Assembly: GCF_021699195.1 (NCBI RefSeq)
Contig: NZ_SSXE01000128.1
Location: 1 to 38,865 of the forward strand
DNA: 38,865 bases
From: Nonomuraea sp. MG754425
Lineage (GTDB): Bacteria > Actinomycetota > Actinomycetes > Streptosporangiales > Streptosporangiaceae
Direction of reading: 5' to 3'
Shown here: positions 8,345 through 16,661 of the stretch, piece after piece
How the letters are laid out: the number at the start of each line of letters is the position of its first letter
How positions within the stretch are numbered: position 1 is the first letter of the stretch
Notes under the pieces: generated by a model
The model's database searches: none
What the model was told of the DNA's origin: nothing
The model's input: only the letters and a program-made list of their open reading frames with translations
Position numbers and translations under genes: made by a program

Positions 8345-9370
8345 TTAACCGAAGAAAACCTCGGCTTCGGCGTAGCGCTCCACCGGCACGGTCTTCAGCT
8401 CGGCCGTGGCCTCGTCGAGCCCGACGCGCACGATGTCGGTGCCGCGCAGCGCGACCATCTTGCCGTAGTCGCCCTCGTGGGCCGCGTCGATCGCCTGGAG
8501 CCCGAACCTGGTCGCCAGCACCCGGTCGTAGGCGGTGGGCGTGCCGCCGCGCTGGATGTGGCCGAGCACCGTGGTGCGGGCCTCCTTGCCGGTGCGCTTC
8601 TCGATCTCCTTGGCCAGCACCTCGCCGATGCCGCCCAGCCGGACGTGGCCGAACGCGTCGAGGGTGCCCGCCTGCAGCTCCATCTGCCCCTCGACGGGGT
8701 GCGCGCCCTCGGCGACCACGATGATCGGCGAGTAGCGGGTGCGGAAGCGGGACTCGACGTACTCGCAGACCTGGTCGATGTCGAACGGCTTCTCCGGGAT
8801 GAGGATGACGTTCGCGCCGCCGGCCATGCCCGCGTGCAGCGCGATCCAGCCCGCGTGCCGGCCCATGACCTCGCAGATCAGCGCCCGGTGGTGGGACTCG
8901 GCGGTGGTGTGCAGCCGGTCGATGGCCTCCATCGCGATGTTGACCGCGGTGTCGAAGCCGAAGGTGTAGTCGGTGCCCGACAGGTCGTTGTCGATGGTCT
9001 TGGGCACGCCCACGACGTTGACGCCGCGGTCGTACAGTTGTTTGGCGACGCCCAGAGTGTCCTCGCCGCCGATGGCGATCAACGCGTCGACGCCGGTGGT
9101 CGCCAGGTTCTCCTTGATCCGGTCGACCCCGCCCTCGATCTTTATCGGGTTGGTCCGGGAGGAGCCCAGAATGGTGCCGCCGCGCGGCAGGATGCCACGT
9201 ACGGCCTGGATGTCGAGCGGCATCGTGTCGCCTTCGAGGGGACCGCGCCAGCCGTCACGGAATCCGACGAACTCATGGCCGTACGCGCTCACCCCCTTAC
9301 GCACCACTGCCCTGATCACGGCGTTGAGCCCGGGGCAGTCGCCGCCTCCGGTCAGCACTCCAATACGCAT
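8345..9370 (-). CDS. pfp: PPi-type 6-phosphofructokinase
   Basis: A 341-residue phosphofructokinase that phosphorylates fructose 6-phosphate. The fold motifs are present: GGGDCPGLN at 8-16, PRGGTILGSSR, GEDT at 102-105, PKTIDNDL at 123-130, and MGRHAGW. The two positions that separate phosphate donors carry the pyrophosphate signature: D104 (Gly in ATP enzymes) and K124 (Gly in ATP enzymes), in GGEDTLG and PKTIDND. By family rules the donor is pyrophosphate and the reaction is reversible. Length fits the short actinomycete enzymes such as that of Amycolatopsis methanolica. The start ATG at 9370 has GGGAGGAA upstream. A DasR-type operator lies 75-90 bp upstream of the start, which would tie expression to amino sugars. 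Confidence 0.94.
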   Translation of the reverse strand: MRIGVLTGGGDCPGLNAVIRAVVRKGVSAYGHEFVGFRDGWRGPLEGDTMPLDIQAVRGILPRGGTILGSSRTNPIKIEGGVDRIKENLATTGVDALIAIGGEDTLGVAKQLYDRGVNVVGVPKTIDNDLSGTDYTFGFDTAVNIAMEAIDRLHTTAESHHRALICEVMGRHAGWIALHAGMAGGANVILIPEKPFDIDQVCEYVESRFRTRYSPIIVVAEGAHPVEGQMELQAGTLDAFGHVRLGGIGEVLAKEIEKRTGKEARTTVLGHIQRGGTPTAYDRVLATRFGLQAIDAAHEGDYGKMVALRGTDIVRVGLDEATAELKTVPVERYAEAEVFFG

Positions 9371-9444
9371 GGCGGGTTCCTCCCAGATAGGGGTCACGAA
9401 CCAGACCTTGATGTCAGACTCGCATTGTGCCCGGCATCACACGC

Positions 9445-9460
9445 AGTGGTCTAGACCAAA
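9445..9460. promoter_or_regulatory. DasR-type operator (dre) upstream of pfp
   Basis: AGTGGTCTAGACCAAA contains the perfect 12-bp palindrome TGGTCTAGACCA (9447-9458), the core of the dre consensus bound by the GntR/HutC regulator DasR of streptomycetes. Only the last outer bases deviate. It lies upstream of pfp and behind the 3' end of the next gene, so pfp is the only candidate target in view. Confidence 0.8.
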
Positions 9461-9536
9461 CGCGTGTCCGGAAATCTAAACCCGCGCCGGACCGAAACGA
9501 CTGCGGAAATTTCCCGGGCGTGTCGGGCACTTCTGC

Positions 9537-9570
9537 TGGGACAACTGGGGCGGAAGTGACAGTTGTCCCA
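9537..9570. repeat. 11-bp inverted repeat with 12-nt spacer
   Basis: TGGGACAACTG (9537-9547) and CAGTTGTCCCA (9560-9570) are perfect inverted arms. They lie in the 271-bp gap upstream of pfp, 80-110 bp beyond the dre site, in a stretch less GC-rich than the genes. It may be a further operator or the 3' hairpin of the lipoprotein transcript; the T6 run lies before the hairpin in that direction, so it is not a standard terminator. Confidence 0.5.
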
Positions 9571-9641
9571 AAAAACGGGCAGATCATCTTCAGCGGCGGA
9601 CGAAATTCACGCCGTATTTTCGGGCCCGGAACGTCCGGCCG

Positions 9642-11027
9642 TCACGACTCCCGGCCGGTCGCCGCGCGGCCCGCGGGGCCCTGGGCGAAGCGGTGCAGCA
9701 GGTTCAGGGTGGCCCGCCGGGTGAAGGCGGCGGCCGAGTCGGTGACGCCGTGGCCGCACCGCCGGCCGCGCAGCGCGCACACCCACCGCATGGTGCCGGA
9801 GGCGAACACGCCGGCCCCGCTCGGCGCGACATAGTACGTGCTGTGCGAGACGCTGGCCCGGCCCCCGCACGAGAACGGCGACTCGGCCAGCACCCGGACG
9901 CCGGCCGGCGAACCCCCCGACACCCGGTCGGTCTCCACGCCGAGCATCCCGGGGAAGCGCCGCCCCTTCGTGCCGTCGAAGATCCAGTGACCGGGACGGC
10001 TCACCCGGTAGACGCCTTCCGCCGGGAAGCAGTCGTACATCTGCCCCACCAATGAGCTCTCGGGCTTCGACGCCCGCCACAGCTCGCAGACCCGCTCCTT
10101 GTCGCAGACGACCTGCCTGCCGTTCATGGCAATGCGCCAGTAGACGGCGTTGGCGCCGAGGAAGGCGAGGTTCGCGCCCTGGTCCCTGGCCCGGGTGACG
10201 GCCCTGCGCATGCCGGGCGACCAGTACTCGTCGTGGCCGAGGGAGACCACCGCGCTGGCCCCGTCGAGCGCGCCGGGCACGAGGTCCAGGCTGGTCAGGT
10301 ACGCCAGCCGCGCCCCGCTCCGCTCGGCCAGGGCCAGCGCGTCCTTCTCGAAGTCGAGGAAGAGCCGGGCGCCGCTGCCGTCGTAGGGACGGTCGAAGGA
10401 GACCGCGCGCGAGCGCCCGCCGAAGCCGCCGGGCCCCTTGTAGAGGCTGCGCCCGCCCCACAGGTTGTACGCCTGCCACGTCGTGACCGCGTTCACGATC
10501 ACCACGCGCCCGGCGGCGGAGGCCGACCGCACGGTGACGGGGACGTAGCGCTGGGCGCCGGTGGAGGCGTCCAGCCTGATGAGGTAGGCGCCCTCGGGCC
10601 AGCCCGTGGTGTCCACGGTCAGCGACGGGGCCCAGTGGGTGGCGGTCACGGTGCCGTTCACGACCCGGGCCGGCGCCTGCCGGGTTCCCCGGATCCGGGG
10701 GGACTCCCACACCTTGGCGGGGTTGGCCCCCATGCGGAAGGCCAGCGCGGTGTAGCGCGGCGCGGTGGTGGAGACGTGCAGCCGGAACCGCTCGCCCGGC
10801 AGCACGCTCACCCGGTCGGCGTACCCCTCGATCTCGTGCTCGGCGCCCTGCCGGGTGATCCGCCAGGACTCCCGCACGTCCGCCCCCGGGTCTGCCTCGA
10901 CGGCGGCGGAGGCCGGAGCCGAGGTGGACGGCGGCGCGACCGGGGGAGCGGCGGGCGGCCCGGCGGAGAGCGGCGGCGCGCCGCAACCGGCGGCGAGCAG
11001 GGCGAGGACGAGCAGGATCTTACGCAC
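9642..11027 (-). CDS. Secreted lipoprotein, N,N-dimethylformamidase large-subunit-like
   Basis: A 461-residue predicted lipoprotein. The signal peptide RKILLVLALLAAGC has a lipobox (LAAG-C, Cys15), followed by a Pro/Ala/Ser linker to about residue 45. The rest resembles the C-terminal catalytic region of N,N-dimethylformamidase large subunits: a beta-sandwich-like part (about 55-170), then a Rossmann-like part with TTWQAYNLWGG, YLTSLDL, VVSLGHDEYWSPGMR and WRI. HDEYWS is the most telling motif. Dimethylformamidase uses iron, but whether this relative does is unknown, and it is more likely an uncharacterised secreted hydrolase or binding protein. The GTG start has no clear ribosome site. It lies 52 bp behind the lactonase gene, probably in one transcript. 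Confidence 0.75.
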   Translation of the reverse strand: MRKILLVLALLAAGCGAPPLSAGPPAAPPVAPPSTSAPASAAVEADPGADVRESWRITRQGAEHEIEGYADRVSVLPGERFRLHVSTTAPRYTALAFRMGANPAKVWESPRIRGTRQAPARVVNGTVTATHWAPSLTVDTTGWPEGAYLIRLDASTGAQRYVPVTVRSASAAGRVVIVNAVTTWQAYNLWGGRSLYKGPGGFGGRSRAVSFDRPYDGSGARLFLDFEKDALALAERSGARLAYLTSLDLVPGALDGASAVVSLGHDEYWSPGMRRAVTRARDQGANLAFLGANAVYWRIAMNGRQVVCDKERVCELWRASKPESSLVGQMYDCFPAEGVYRVSRPGHWIFDGTKGRRFPGMLGVETDRVSGGSPAGVRVLAESPFSCGGRASVSHSTYYVAPSGAGVFASGTMRWVCALRGRRCGHGVTDSAAAFTRRATLNLLHRFAQGPAGRAATGRES

Positions 11028-11079
11028 GAGGCCATGCTCACGACCGCCCCCCGCCAGGAGCCCCGACTTGGCGAACTGC

Positions 11080-11997
11080 TTACGTGATCAGCACGCATCC
11101 CGGGCTGTCCACCCCGTACGACTGCCCGTCCGGCTCGGGGACGCCGTCGCGCAGCCGGAAGGAGGAGACGGTGTCGGCGCGCTGGTTGGCCACGTACATG
11201 CGCGCGCCGTCGATGGCGAAGTGCCTGGGCCAGTCGCCGCCGCAGGGCACCTCGGCCACCGGCGACAGGTCGGCGGCGCGCAGCACGGCGATCGTGTTCG
11301 GACCGCGGTTGGCGACGTAGACGAAGTCGCCGTCGAGCTGCAGGTGGGAGGGGAAGTTCTCGCCCTCGTGCCGGGAGGCGCGCACGACCGTGCGGCGCTC
11401 GCCCTCGATGAGCGTCACGGTGGCGGCCAGTTCGCCGGCCACGAACAGGCGGGAGCCGGAGAAGGCCAGGTGGCGCGGGCCGGTGCCGGGGGCCAGGGTG
11501 ATCGGCTCCAGCGGGGTGCCGTCGAGGCGGTAGCGGCGGATCTCGTCGGTGCCCAGGTCGGCGATGTGCAGCAGGCCGTCGTGGAAGACCGCCTGGTGGG
11601 CGTGTGAGCGCTCCTGGCGCTCGGCGTCCGGGCCGGAACCCTCGTGGCGCAGCACGATCGGCTCCCCCGTGAACGCGCCGCGCTCGTCGAGCCGGTAGAG
11701 GGTGGCCGTGCCGTCGCCGTAGTTGGCCGCCGCGAGCAACTGCCCCTCGGGGTGCACGGCGACGTGGCAGGGGCTGTGGCCCTCGCTGGGGCGCTCGTCC
11801 AGCGGGGCGAGCGCCGGCCCGTCGGCCAGGAACGCGGTGAGCCAGCCGCGTTCCAGTTCGCCCGCGGCGTACAGCACCGGGAGGGAGGGGTGCGCGGCCA
11901 GGAACGTCGGCGACGTCACGCGGGCGAGCCCCTGCCCTTCCCCGGCGTCGAGGGTGACGATGCCCGGGCCGTATCCGCCTATCCGCACGTACTTCAC
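11080..11997 (-). CDS. Lactonase-family beta-propeller (6-phosphogluconolactonase-like)
   Basis: A 305-residue seven-bladed beta-propeller of the cyclo-isomerase/Pgl lactonase family (PF10282). Typical blade signatures are present: HPSLPVLYAAGE, HPEGQLLAAANYGDGTATLY, ERSHAHQAVFHDGLLHIADLGTDEIRRY, GTGPRHLAF and NFPSHLQLDGDFVYVANRGPNTIAVL. The His residues in HSPCHVAVHP, HAHQ and PRHLAF are conserved in the family. No signal peptide is seen, so it is cytoplasmic. The substrate may be 6-phosphogluconolactone or another sugar lactone. The start GTG at 11997 is fixed by AGGAGA; a longer frame reaches into the divergent gene. Only 31 bp separate it from the MarR-GNAT gene, so their promoters overlap the opposite coding regions. 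Confidence 0.87.
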   Translation of the reverse strand: MKYVRIGGYGPGIVTLDAGEGQGLARVTSPTFLAAHPSLPVLYAAGELERGWLTAFLADGPALAPLDERPSEGHSPCHVAVHPEGQLLAAANYGDGTATLYRLDERGAFTGEPIVLRHEGSGPDAERQERSHAHQAVFHDGLLHIADLGTDEIRRYRLDGTPLEPITLAPGTGPRHLAFSGSRLFVAGELAATVTLIEGERRTVVRASRHEGENFPSHLQLDGDFVYVANRGPNTIAVLRAADLSPVAEVPCGGDWPRHFAIDGARMYVANQRADTVSSFRLRDGVPEPDGQSYGVDSPGCVLIT

Positions 11998-12028
11998 AGT
12001 GGCGATTCTCCTATGGTTGACTACAGCA

Positions 12029-12946
12029 ATGAGTTCGTTGACAGAGGCAAAGGTCTCTGAGGTCCGCGCCTTCAACCGGTTCTATACGAAGGTGATCGGC
12101 GCGCTCCAGGCGGGGATGCTCGATTCGCCGTACTCGCTGACCGAGGCGAGGGTGCTGTACGAGCTGGCGCACCGCGACCGGATGGAGACCGGCGAGCTGC
12201 GCGGGCTGCTTGGCCTGGACGCCGGCTACCTCAGCCGGATCCTGGCGCGCTTCGAGAGCGACGGGCTGGTCACGCGGGAGCGTTCGGCGGCCGACGCGCG
12301 CAGGCAACTCGTCCGGCTCACCCCCCTGGGGTCCGAGGTGTTCGCGACGCTCGACCGGCGCTCCGCCGAGGAGATCAGGGGCCTGCTCGGCGGCCTGCCG
12401 GAGGAGGACCAGCGGCGGCTGGTCACCGGCATGGCGACGATCAGGGGCATCCTCGACGGCGACGGGGCCACGGCGCGCGAGCCGTACGTCATCAGGCCGC
12501 CGCGCACCGGCGACCTGGGCTGGGTCGTCTACCGGCACGGCGTGCTCTACAGCGCCGAGTACGGCTGGGGCACGGAGTTCGAGCGGCTCGTCGCCGGGAT
12601 CGTGGCCGGCCTCGACTTCCCGCGCGACGCGGGCTGGATCGCCGAGGTGGACGGGGAACGGGCCGGCTGCGTCTTCTGCGTGCGGCAGGACGACACCACG
12701 GCCAAGCTGCGGATGCTGCTCGTCGAGCCGTCCGCCCGGGGCCTGGGCCTGGGGCGGCGGCTCGTGGCGGAGTGCCTGCGCCACGCGAGGGCCGAGGGGT
12801 ACGAGCGGATCGTGTTGTGGACGCGCGACTGCCTGGCGAGCGCGCGGCGCATCTACCAGGCAGCCGGGTTAGAGCTGGACTCGGAGGAGAAGGGGATGGA
12901 GGGCGGGGTCGAGGTCGTCGAGCAGATGTGGTCGCGCGACCTCTAG
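12029..12946 (+). CDS. MarR-GNAT fusion protein
   Basis: A 305-residue fusion of a MarR-type winged helix (about 1-140; AGYLSRILARFESDGLVTRERSAADARRQLVRLTPLG is split here across the recognition helix and wing) and a GNAT acetyltransferase domain (about 150-305) with the acetyl-CoA loop SARGLGLGRRLV. Such fusions are widespread in actinobacteria; their acetyl acceptors are mostly unknown. The ATG at 12029 has no ribosome site. A TATGGT at 12012-12017 could be the -10, giving a very short 5' end. It faces the lactonase gene across 31 bp, so regulation of lactonase and lipoprotein by this protein is a reasonable guess. Confidence 0.9.
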   Translation: MSSLTEAKVSEVRAFNRFYTKVIGALQAGMLDSPYSLTEARVLYELAHRDRMETGELRGLLGLDAGYLSRILARFESDGLVTRERSAADARRQLVRLTPLGSEVFATLDRRSAEEIRGLLGGLPEEDQRRLVTGMATIRGILDGDGATAREPYVIRPPRTGDLGWVVYRHGVLYSAEYGWGTEFERLVAGIVAGLDFPRDAGWIAEVDGERAGCVFCVRQDDTTAKLRMLLVEPSARGLGLGRRLVAECLRHARAEGYERIVLWTRDCLASARRIYQAAGLELDSEEKGMEGGVEVVEQMWSRDL

Positions 12947-12950
12947 GTCA

Positions 12951-15134
12951 CTACCGGCGCGGGGCGGCCGGCCGATCCCTCGGCCACCAGTTCAGCGGGC
13001 CCGCCAGGCGCATCAGGCTCGGCACCAGCACCGCCCTGATCACGGTGGCGTCCACCAGCACGGCCACCGCCATGCCGACGCCCAGCATCTGCACGAACGT
13101 CACCGACGCCGTCGCGTAGGCGGCGAACGAGAGCGCCAGGATGCCGCCCGCCGCCGTGATCAGCGGCGCGCCCGACTGCAGGCCGGTGGCCACGGCCGAC
13201 TCCGTGTCGCCGGTCCTGTCGTACTCCTCCTTGATCCGCGACAGCAGGAAGACCTCGTAGTCCATCGACAGGCCGTAGGCGACACAGAGCATCAGGATCG
13301 GGATGCTCGGGTCGAGCGTGCCGGTCGGGGTGAAGCCGAGCAGGCCGGACAGGTTGCCGTCCTGGAAGATCCAGACGATGGCGCCGAACATCACGCCGAG
13401 GCTCAGGACGTTCAGGATGGTCGCCTTGACGGGGATGACGACGCTCCTGGTCATGAGGAACAGCACGACGAACGTCACGCCCAGCATGAGCGCCAGCACC
13501 AGCGGCAGCCGGTCCACGACGGAGGAGCGGTAGTCGGACAGTTCGGCCGGGTAGCCGCCGACCAGCACCTCGAAGGGCGGCTCGACCGTGCGCACGGCCT
13601 CGACGAGGCGCACGGGGTCGTCGGCCAGCGCCGCCGCCGACGGGACCACCGACAGCCAGGTGCCCCGGCCCTGGCTCTGGAACCGGGCCTGGTCGCCGTC
13701 GCCCACGCGGGCGCCGGCCGCGTACGAGCCCGCGGCCGAGTCCACCTGGGCCACGCCCGGCAGGCGGGACAGGCTCGCGGCGTAGGCGGAGACGTCGCCG
13801 GTGGCGGCGTCCCTGGAGACGAGCTGGATGGCGTCGGTCTCCTCGGCGGGGAAGAACTGGCGGATGACCTCCTGGGTCTGCCGGGAGGCGGCCTCCGGCG
13901 GCAGGATGCGATCGTCGGCCACGCCGAAGCGCAGGCCCAGGAAGGGCGAGGCGAGCAGGAGCAGCAGCGCCGTGGCCAGCCCGCCGAACACCAGCGGACG
14001 GCGCATCACCCGGGTGGCCAGCCCGTGCCAGAAGCCGTCGGGGCGCTCGGGCCGCACCCGCTTGGGCAGCATCGTCCCGCCGAAGGCCGCCAGCGCGGCC
14101 GGCAGCACGATCACCGCCGCGACCAGGCCGCCGAGCACGACCGCGATCCCCGCGTAGGCGAAGGAGCGCAGGAAGTCGAACGGCAGCGCGAACAGCACCG
14201 ACAGCGACGCGGCCACGGTCAGGCCGCTGAACAGCACGGTCTTGCCCGCGTGCTCGACGGCGCCGGCGACCGCGTCGGCCCGGCTCGCCCCGCGCGCGCT
14301 CTCCTCTCGGAAGCGCTGGATGACGAACAGGCAGTAGTCGATGCCCAGGCCGAGGCCCATGGCCAGGGTCAGGTTGAGGGCGAAGGTGGAGATCTCGGCG
14401 ACCAGCAGGACGCCGCTGAGCAGCGCCAGGCCGACCACCATGGCGTACACGCCCGCCAGGATCGGCACCAGGGCCGCCATCGCGCGCCGCTGGTAGAGCC
14501 AGAGCAGCACGAACGCCAGCGGGAAGATGACCAGCTCGGCCCGGACGAAGTCCTGCCTGGCCAGCGGCACGGTCTCCCTGAACACCTCCTCCCCTCCCCC
14601 GGCCCGCACCTGGAGCAGGTCGTCGCCCGCGGTGATCTCGGGGACCAGCCTGGGCAGGACCTGGGCGCGCACGTGATCGGCGTCACCGGGGATGCGCACG
14701 ACGATCAGCGCGTGCCGGCCGTCCGCGCTGCGCAGGGTGGCGGGCTTGCCGCGGGTCCAGTAGGAGGCGGACTCGGCCACGCCCTCCTCACGGCCGACGC
14801 GCTCGGTCAGCGCCCGGCCGGCCGCCTCGACCGCGGGGTCGTCCACGGTGCCGGCCCGCGCCGTCACCAGGAAGATCATGTCGGGGCTGCCGGTGCCGAA
14901 CCGCTCAGTCAGCTCGGCCTGCGCCCGGTCGGACTCGGACCCAGGAGCCTCGAACCGGGCCAGTGACAGCCCCGACGCCGCCCCCGCCGCCAGCACGCCG
15001 GCCCCGATCAGCAGGACCAGGGCCAGCGAGAGCACCAGCCGGCGGCGGCGGACGAGCAGGTGGCCGAGCCGGCGCAGGACCGGCTCGGCCGGGGCCCGGC
15101 GGTCCGGGCGGAGCCCGGTGCCGACCGCCGTCAT
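12951..15134 (-). CDS. MMPL-family RND exporter
   Basis: A 727-residue MMPL transporter: an N-terminal helix (about 30-50), a large extracytoplasmic loop, a block of six helices, then a second loop and helix block, about 11-12 helices in all. The duplicated family signatures are GLGIDYCLFVIQRFREE and GLSMDYEVFLLSRIKEEYD; the Asp in each lies on the proton relay helix. The C-terminus after NWWPRDRPAAPRR is short, as in the non-mycobacterial, drug- or lipid-exporting members. The ATG overlaps the SDR stop (ATGA), so SDR and pump are translated together, and both are likely repressed by the divergent TetR. Substrate unknown. Confidence 0.93.
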   Translation of the reverse strand: MTAVGTGLRPDRRAPAEPVLRRLGHLLVRRRRLVLSLALVLLIGAGVLAAGAASGLSLARFEAPGSESDRAQAELTERFGTGSPDMIFLVTARAGTVDDPAVEAAGRALTERVGREEGVAESASYWTRGKPATLRSADGRHALIVVRIPGDADHVRAQVLPRLVPEITAGDDLLQVRAGGGEEVFRETVPLARQDFVRAELVIFPLAFVLLWLYQRRAMAALVPILAGVYAMVVGLALLSGVLLVAEISTFALNLTLAMGLGLGIDYCLFVIQRFREESARGASRADAVAGAVEHAGKTVLFSGLTVAASLSVLFALPFDFLRSFAYAGIAVVLGGLVAAVIVLPAALAAFGGTMLPKRVRPERPDGFWHGLATRVMRRPLVFGGLATALLLLLASPFLGLRFGVADDRILPPEAASRQTQEVIRQFFPAEETDAIQLVSRDAATGDVSAYAASLSRLPGVAQVDSAAGSYAAGARVGDGDQARFQSQGRGTWLSVVPSAAALADDPVRLVEAVRTVEPPFEVLVGGYPAELSDYRSSVVDRLPLVLALMLGVTFVVLFLMTRSVVIPVKATILNVLSLGVMFGAIVWIFQDGNLSGLLGFTPTGTLDPSIPILMLCVAYGLSMDYEVFLLSRIKEEYDRTGDTESAVATGLQSGAPLITAAGGILALSFAAYATASVTFVQMLGVGMAVAVLVDATVIRAVLVPSLMRLAGPLNWWPRDRPAAPRR

Positions 15135-15937
15135 CGCTCGAGTCCCAGGGCCGCGGTGACCAGGCGTTCGAAGTCCTCCTGGCTGTGCTCGCGGTGCAGG
15201 TCGTACAGGAACCGGGCATCCCCGCCCACCAGCCGGTGGTACGCGGCGTCGGGGGCCTCGATCGCGGCGGCGATCTCGTCCGCGACGTCCTGCGGATCTC
15301 CCTGGCCGGCCAGCGAGCGGTCGAACGCCGCCCAGAACCGCTCGTGCTCGCCCCGGTCGCGGTGGTCGGCGGTGAACGCCTCGGCCCAGCGGGAGCGGGC
15401 GCGGATGGAGGTGCCGAAGTTGCCGGGGGCGATCACGACCACCCGCAGGCCGTACGGGGCGAGCTCGAAGCGGAGCACGGCCGACAGCGACTCCAGGGCG
15501 GCCTTGCTCGCCGAGTACGCGCCCTCGTAGGGCACGCCGACCGTCCCGGCGATCGACGAGACGTTGACGATCACGCCGCCCGGCTTCATCCGGGGCGCGA
15601 GCGCCCTGGTCAGGCGGGCGGGGCTGATGACGTTCGTCTCGAACTGGGCGCGCAACTCCTCGTCCGACAGGGTCAGCACGGGGCCGCGCAGGATGTATCC
15701 GGCGTTGTTGACCAGCGCGTCCAGCTCGTCCTCGACGGCGGGGACGGGCTGCGTGACGTCCAGGCGCCGCACCTCCAGGGGCAGGCCCTCGCCGGCGGCG
15801 GCGCGGCGCAGGCGCTCGGCGCCCTCGGAGCCCGGGTCGCGGACGGTGGCCAGCACGCGGTCCCCTCTCCTCGCCAGGGTGAGTGCCGTGAGCAGGCCGA
15901 AGCCGCTGGCGCACCCGGTTACGAGCACGGTTCTCAT
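15131..15937 (-). CDS. Short-chain dehydrogenase/reductase
   Basis: A 268-residue classical SDR with the nucleotide-binding TGCASGFG (8-15), an Arg/Asp-containing cofactor region, NNAG, the catalytic Ser in VNVSSIAG and the YSASK Tyr-Lys pair. It is of the retinol-dehydrogenase/oxidoreductase type; cofactor and substrate cannot be told from sequence. GGGAGA precedes the ATG. It is the first gene of the SDR-MMPL operon and diverges from the TetR gene, an arrangement typical of self-resistance or detoxification units in which reduction and efflux of a compound are controlled together. Confidence 0.93.
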   Translation of the reverse strand: MRTVLVTGCASGFGLLTALTLARRGDRVLATVRDPGSEGAERLRRAAAGEGLPLEVRRLDVTQPVPAVEDELDALVNNAGYILRGPVLTLSDEELRAQFETNVISPARLTRALAPRMKPGGVIVNVSSIAGTVGVPYEGAYSASKAALESLSAVLRFELAPYGLRVVVIAPGNFGTSIRARSRWAEAFTADHRDRGEHERFWAAFDRSLAGQGDPQDVADEIAAAIEAPDAAYHRLVGGDARFLYDLHREHSQEDFERLVTAALGLER

Positions 15938-15972
15938 GGGGTTCTCCCGGGAAACTCGGTAAACTACTCGCG

Positions 15973-15992
15973 TTCTGCTTCCGGAAACAGAA
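15973..15992. promoter_or_regulatory. Palindromic operator for the TetR regulator
   Basis: TTCTGCTTCCGGAAACAGAA is a 20-bp palindrome with one mismatched pair, in the 93-bp region between the SDR and tetR starts. It is the best candidate TetR site. Confidence 0.65.
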
Positions 15993-16014
15993 ATACAAGT
16001 AAATGCTCGTATTT
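15991..16014. repeat. Second inverted repeat in the SDR/tetR region
   Basis: AAATAC (15991-15996) and GTATTT (16009-16014) with a 12-nt spacer, immediately next to the 20-bp palindrome and 17 bp before the tetR start codon. It may be a second regulator contact or part of the AT-rich promoter. Confidence 0.35.
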
Positions 16015-16030
16015 GTCAACGAGGAGACCC

Positions 16031-16624
16031 ATGGCTGAGCGCACGGTCCGTCGGCAGGCGCGCGGCCTGAAGCGCATGGCCGAGATCCTCGACGCCGCCG
16101 AGCAGGTGATCGCCGACGTCGGCTACCCCGACCTGACCACCAACCAGGTCGCCGCGCGGGCCGGCATGTCACCGGGATCGCTGTACCAGTTCTTCAGGAA
16201 CAAGGACGAGATCCTCGACGGTCTCGTGGCCCGCTACACGGTCGACCGGCAGGAGTTCTGGGCCGCCCGGCTGGCCATGGTCACGCCGGAGATCCCGCTG
16301 GAGGCGCTGGTGGCCCAGCTCGTGGACGAGAGCGTGCAGTTCAAGAGCGCGTCACCGGCCTACTGGTCGCTGCTGTACGGGACGGCGACCGGCGACCAGT
16401 TCGCGGCGGCGTCGCAGCGGCTGCACGAGGACATCGCGCGGCACCTGTCGGGCATGCTGCGCCGCCGCTCGCCCGAACTGCCCGAGGAGCGCGCCGAGAT
16501 CATGGGGACCATGGCGCTGGCCATGGTGAAGGCGGTGATGCCGATGATCACGTCGTCGGCGCCGGAGCGGTCGGCCGAACTCGTGGACGAGCTCAAACAC
16601 ATGCTCGTGCGGTACCTGAGCTGA
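16031..16624 (+). CDS. TetR-family transcriptional repressor
   Basis: A 197-residue TetR regulator. The N-terminal helix-turn-helix is seen in AEQVIADVGYPDLTTNQVAARAGMSPGSLYQFFRNKDEIL (recognition helix SPGSLYQFF); this is given here only as a span of about residues 20-60. The C-terminal ligand domain is helical, with the AcrR-C-like pattern. GAGGAGA precedes the ATG. It diverges from the SDR-MMPL pair and shares a 93-bp control region with a near-perfect palindrome, so it most likely represses that pair and itself. The inducing ligand is unknown. Confidence 0.93.
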   Translation: MAERTVRRQARGLKRMAEILDAAEQVIADVGYPDLTTNQVAARAGMSPGSLYQFFRNKDEILDGLVARYTVDRQEFWAARLAMVTPEIPLEALVAQLVDESVQFKSASPAYWSLLYGTATGDQFAAASQRLHEDIARHLSGMLRRRSPELPEERAEIMGTMALAMVKAVMPMITSSAPERSAELVDELKHMLVRYLS

Positions 16625-16661
16625 CCGGACCGACTCTTGATGGGCCCCTGGCCGCTCGGGC

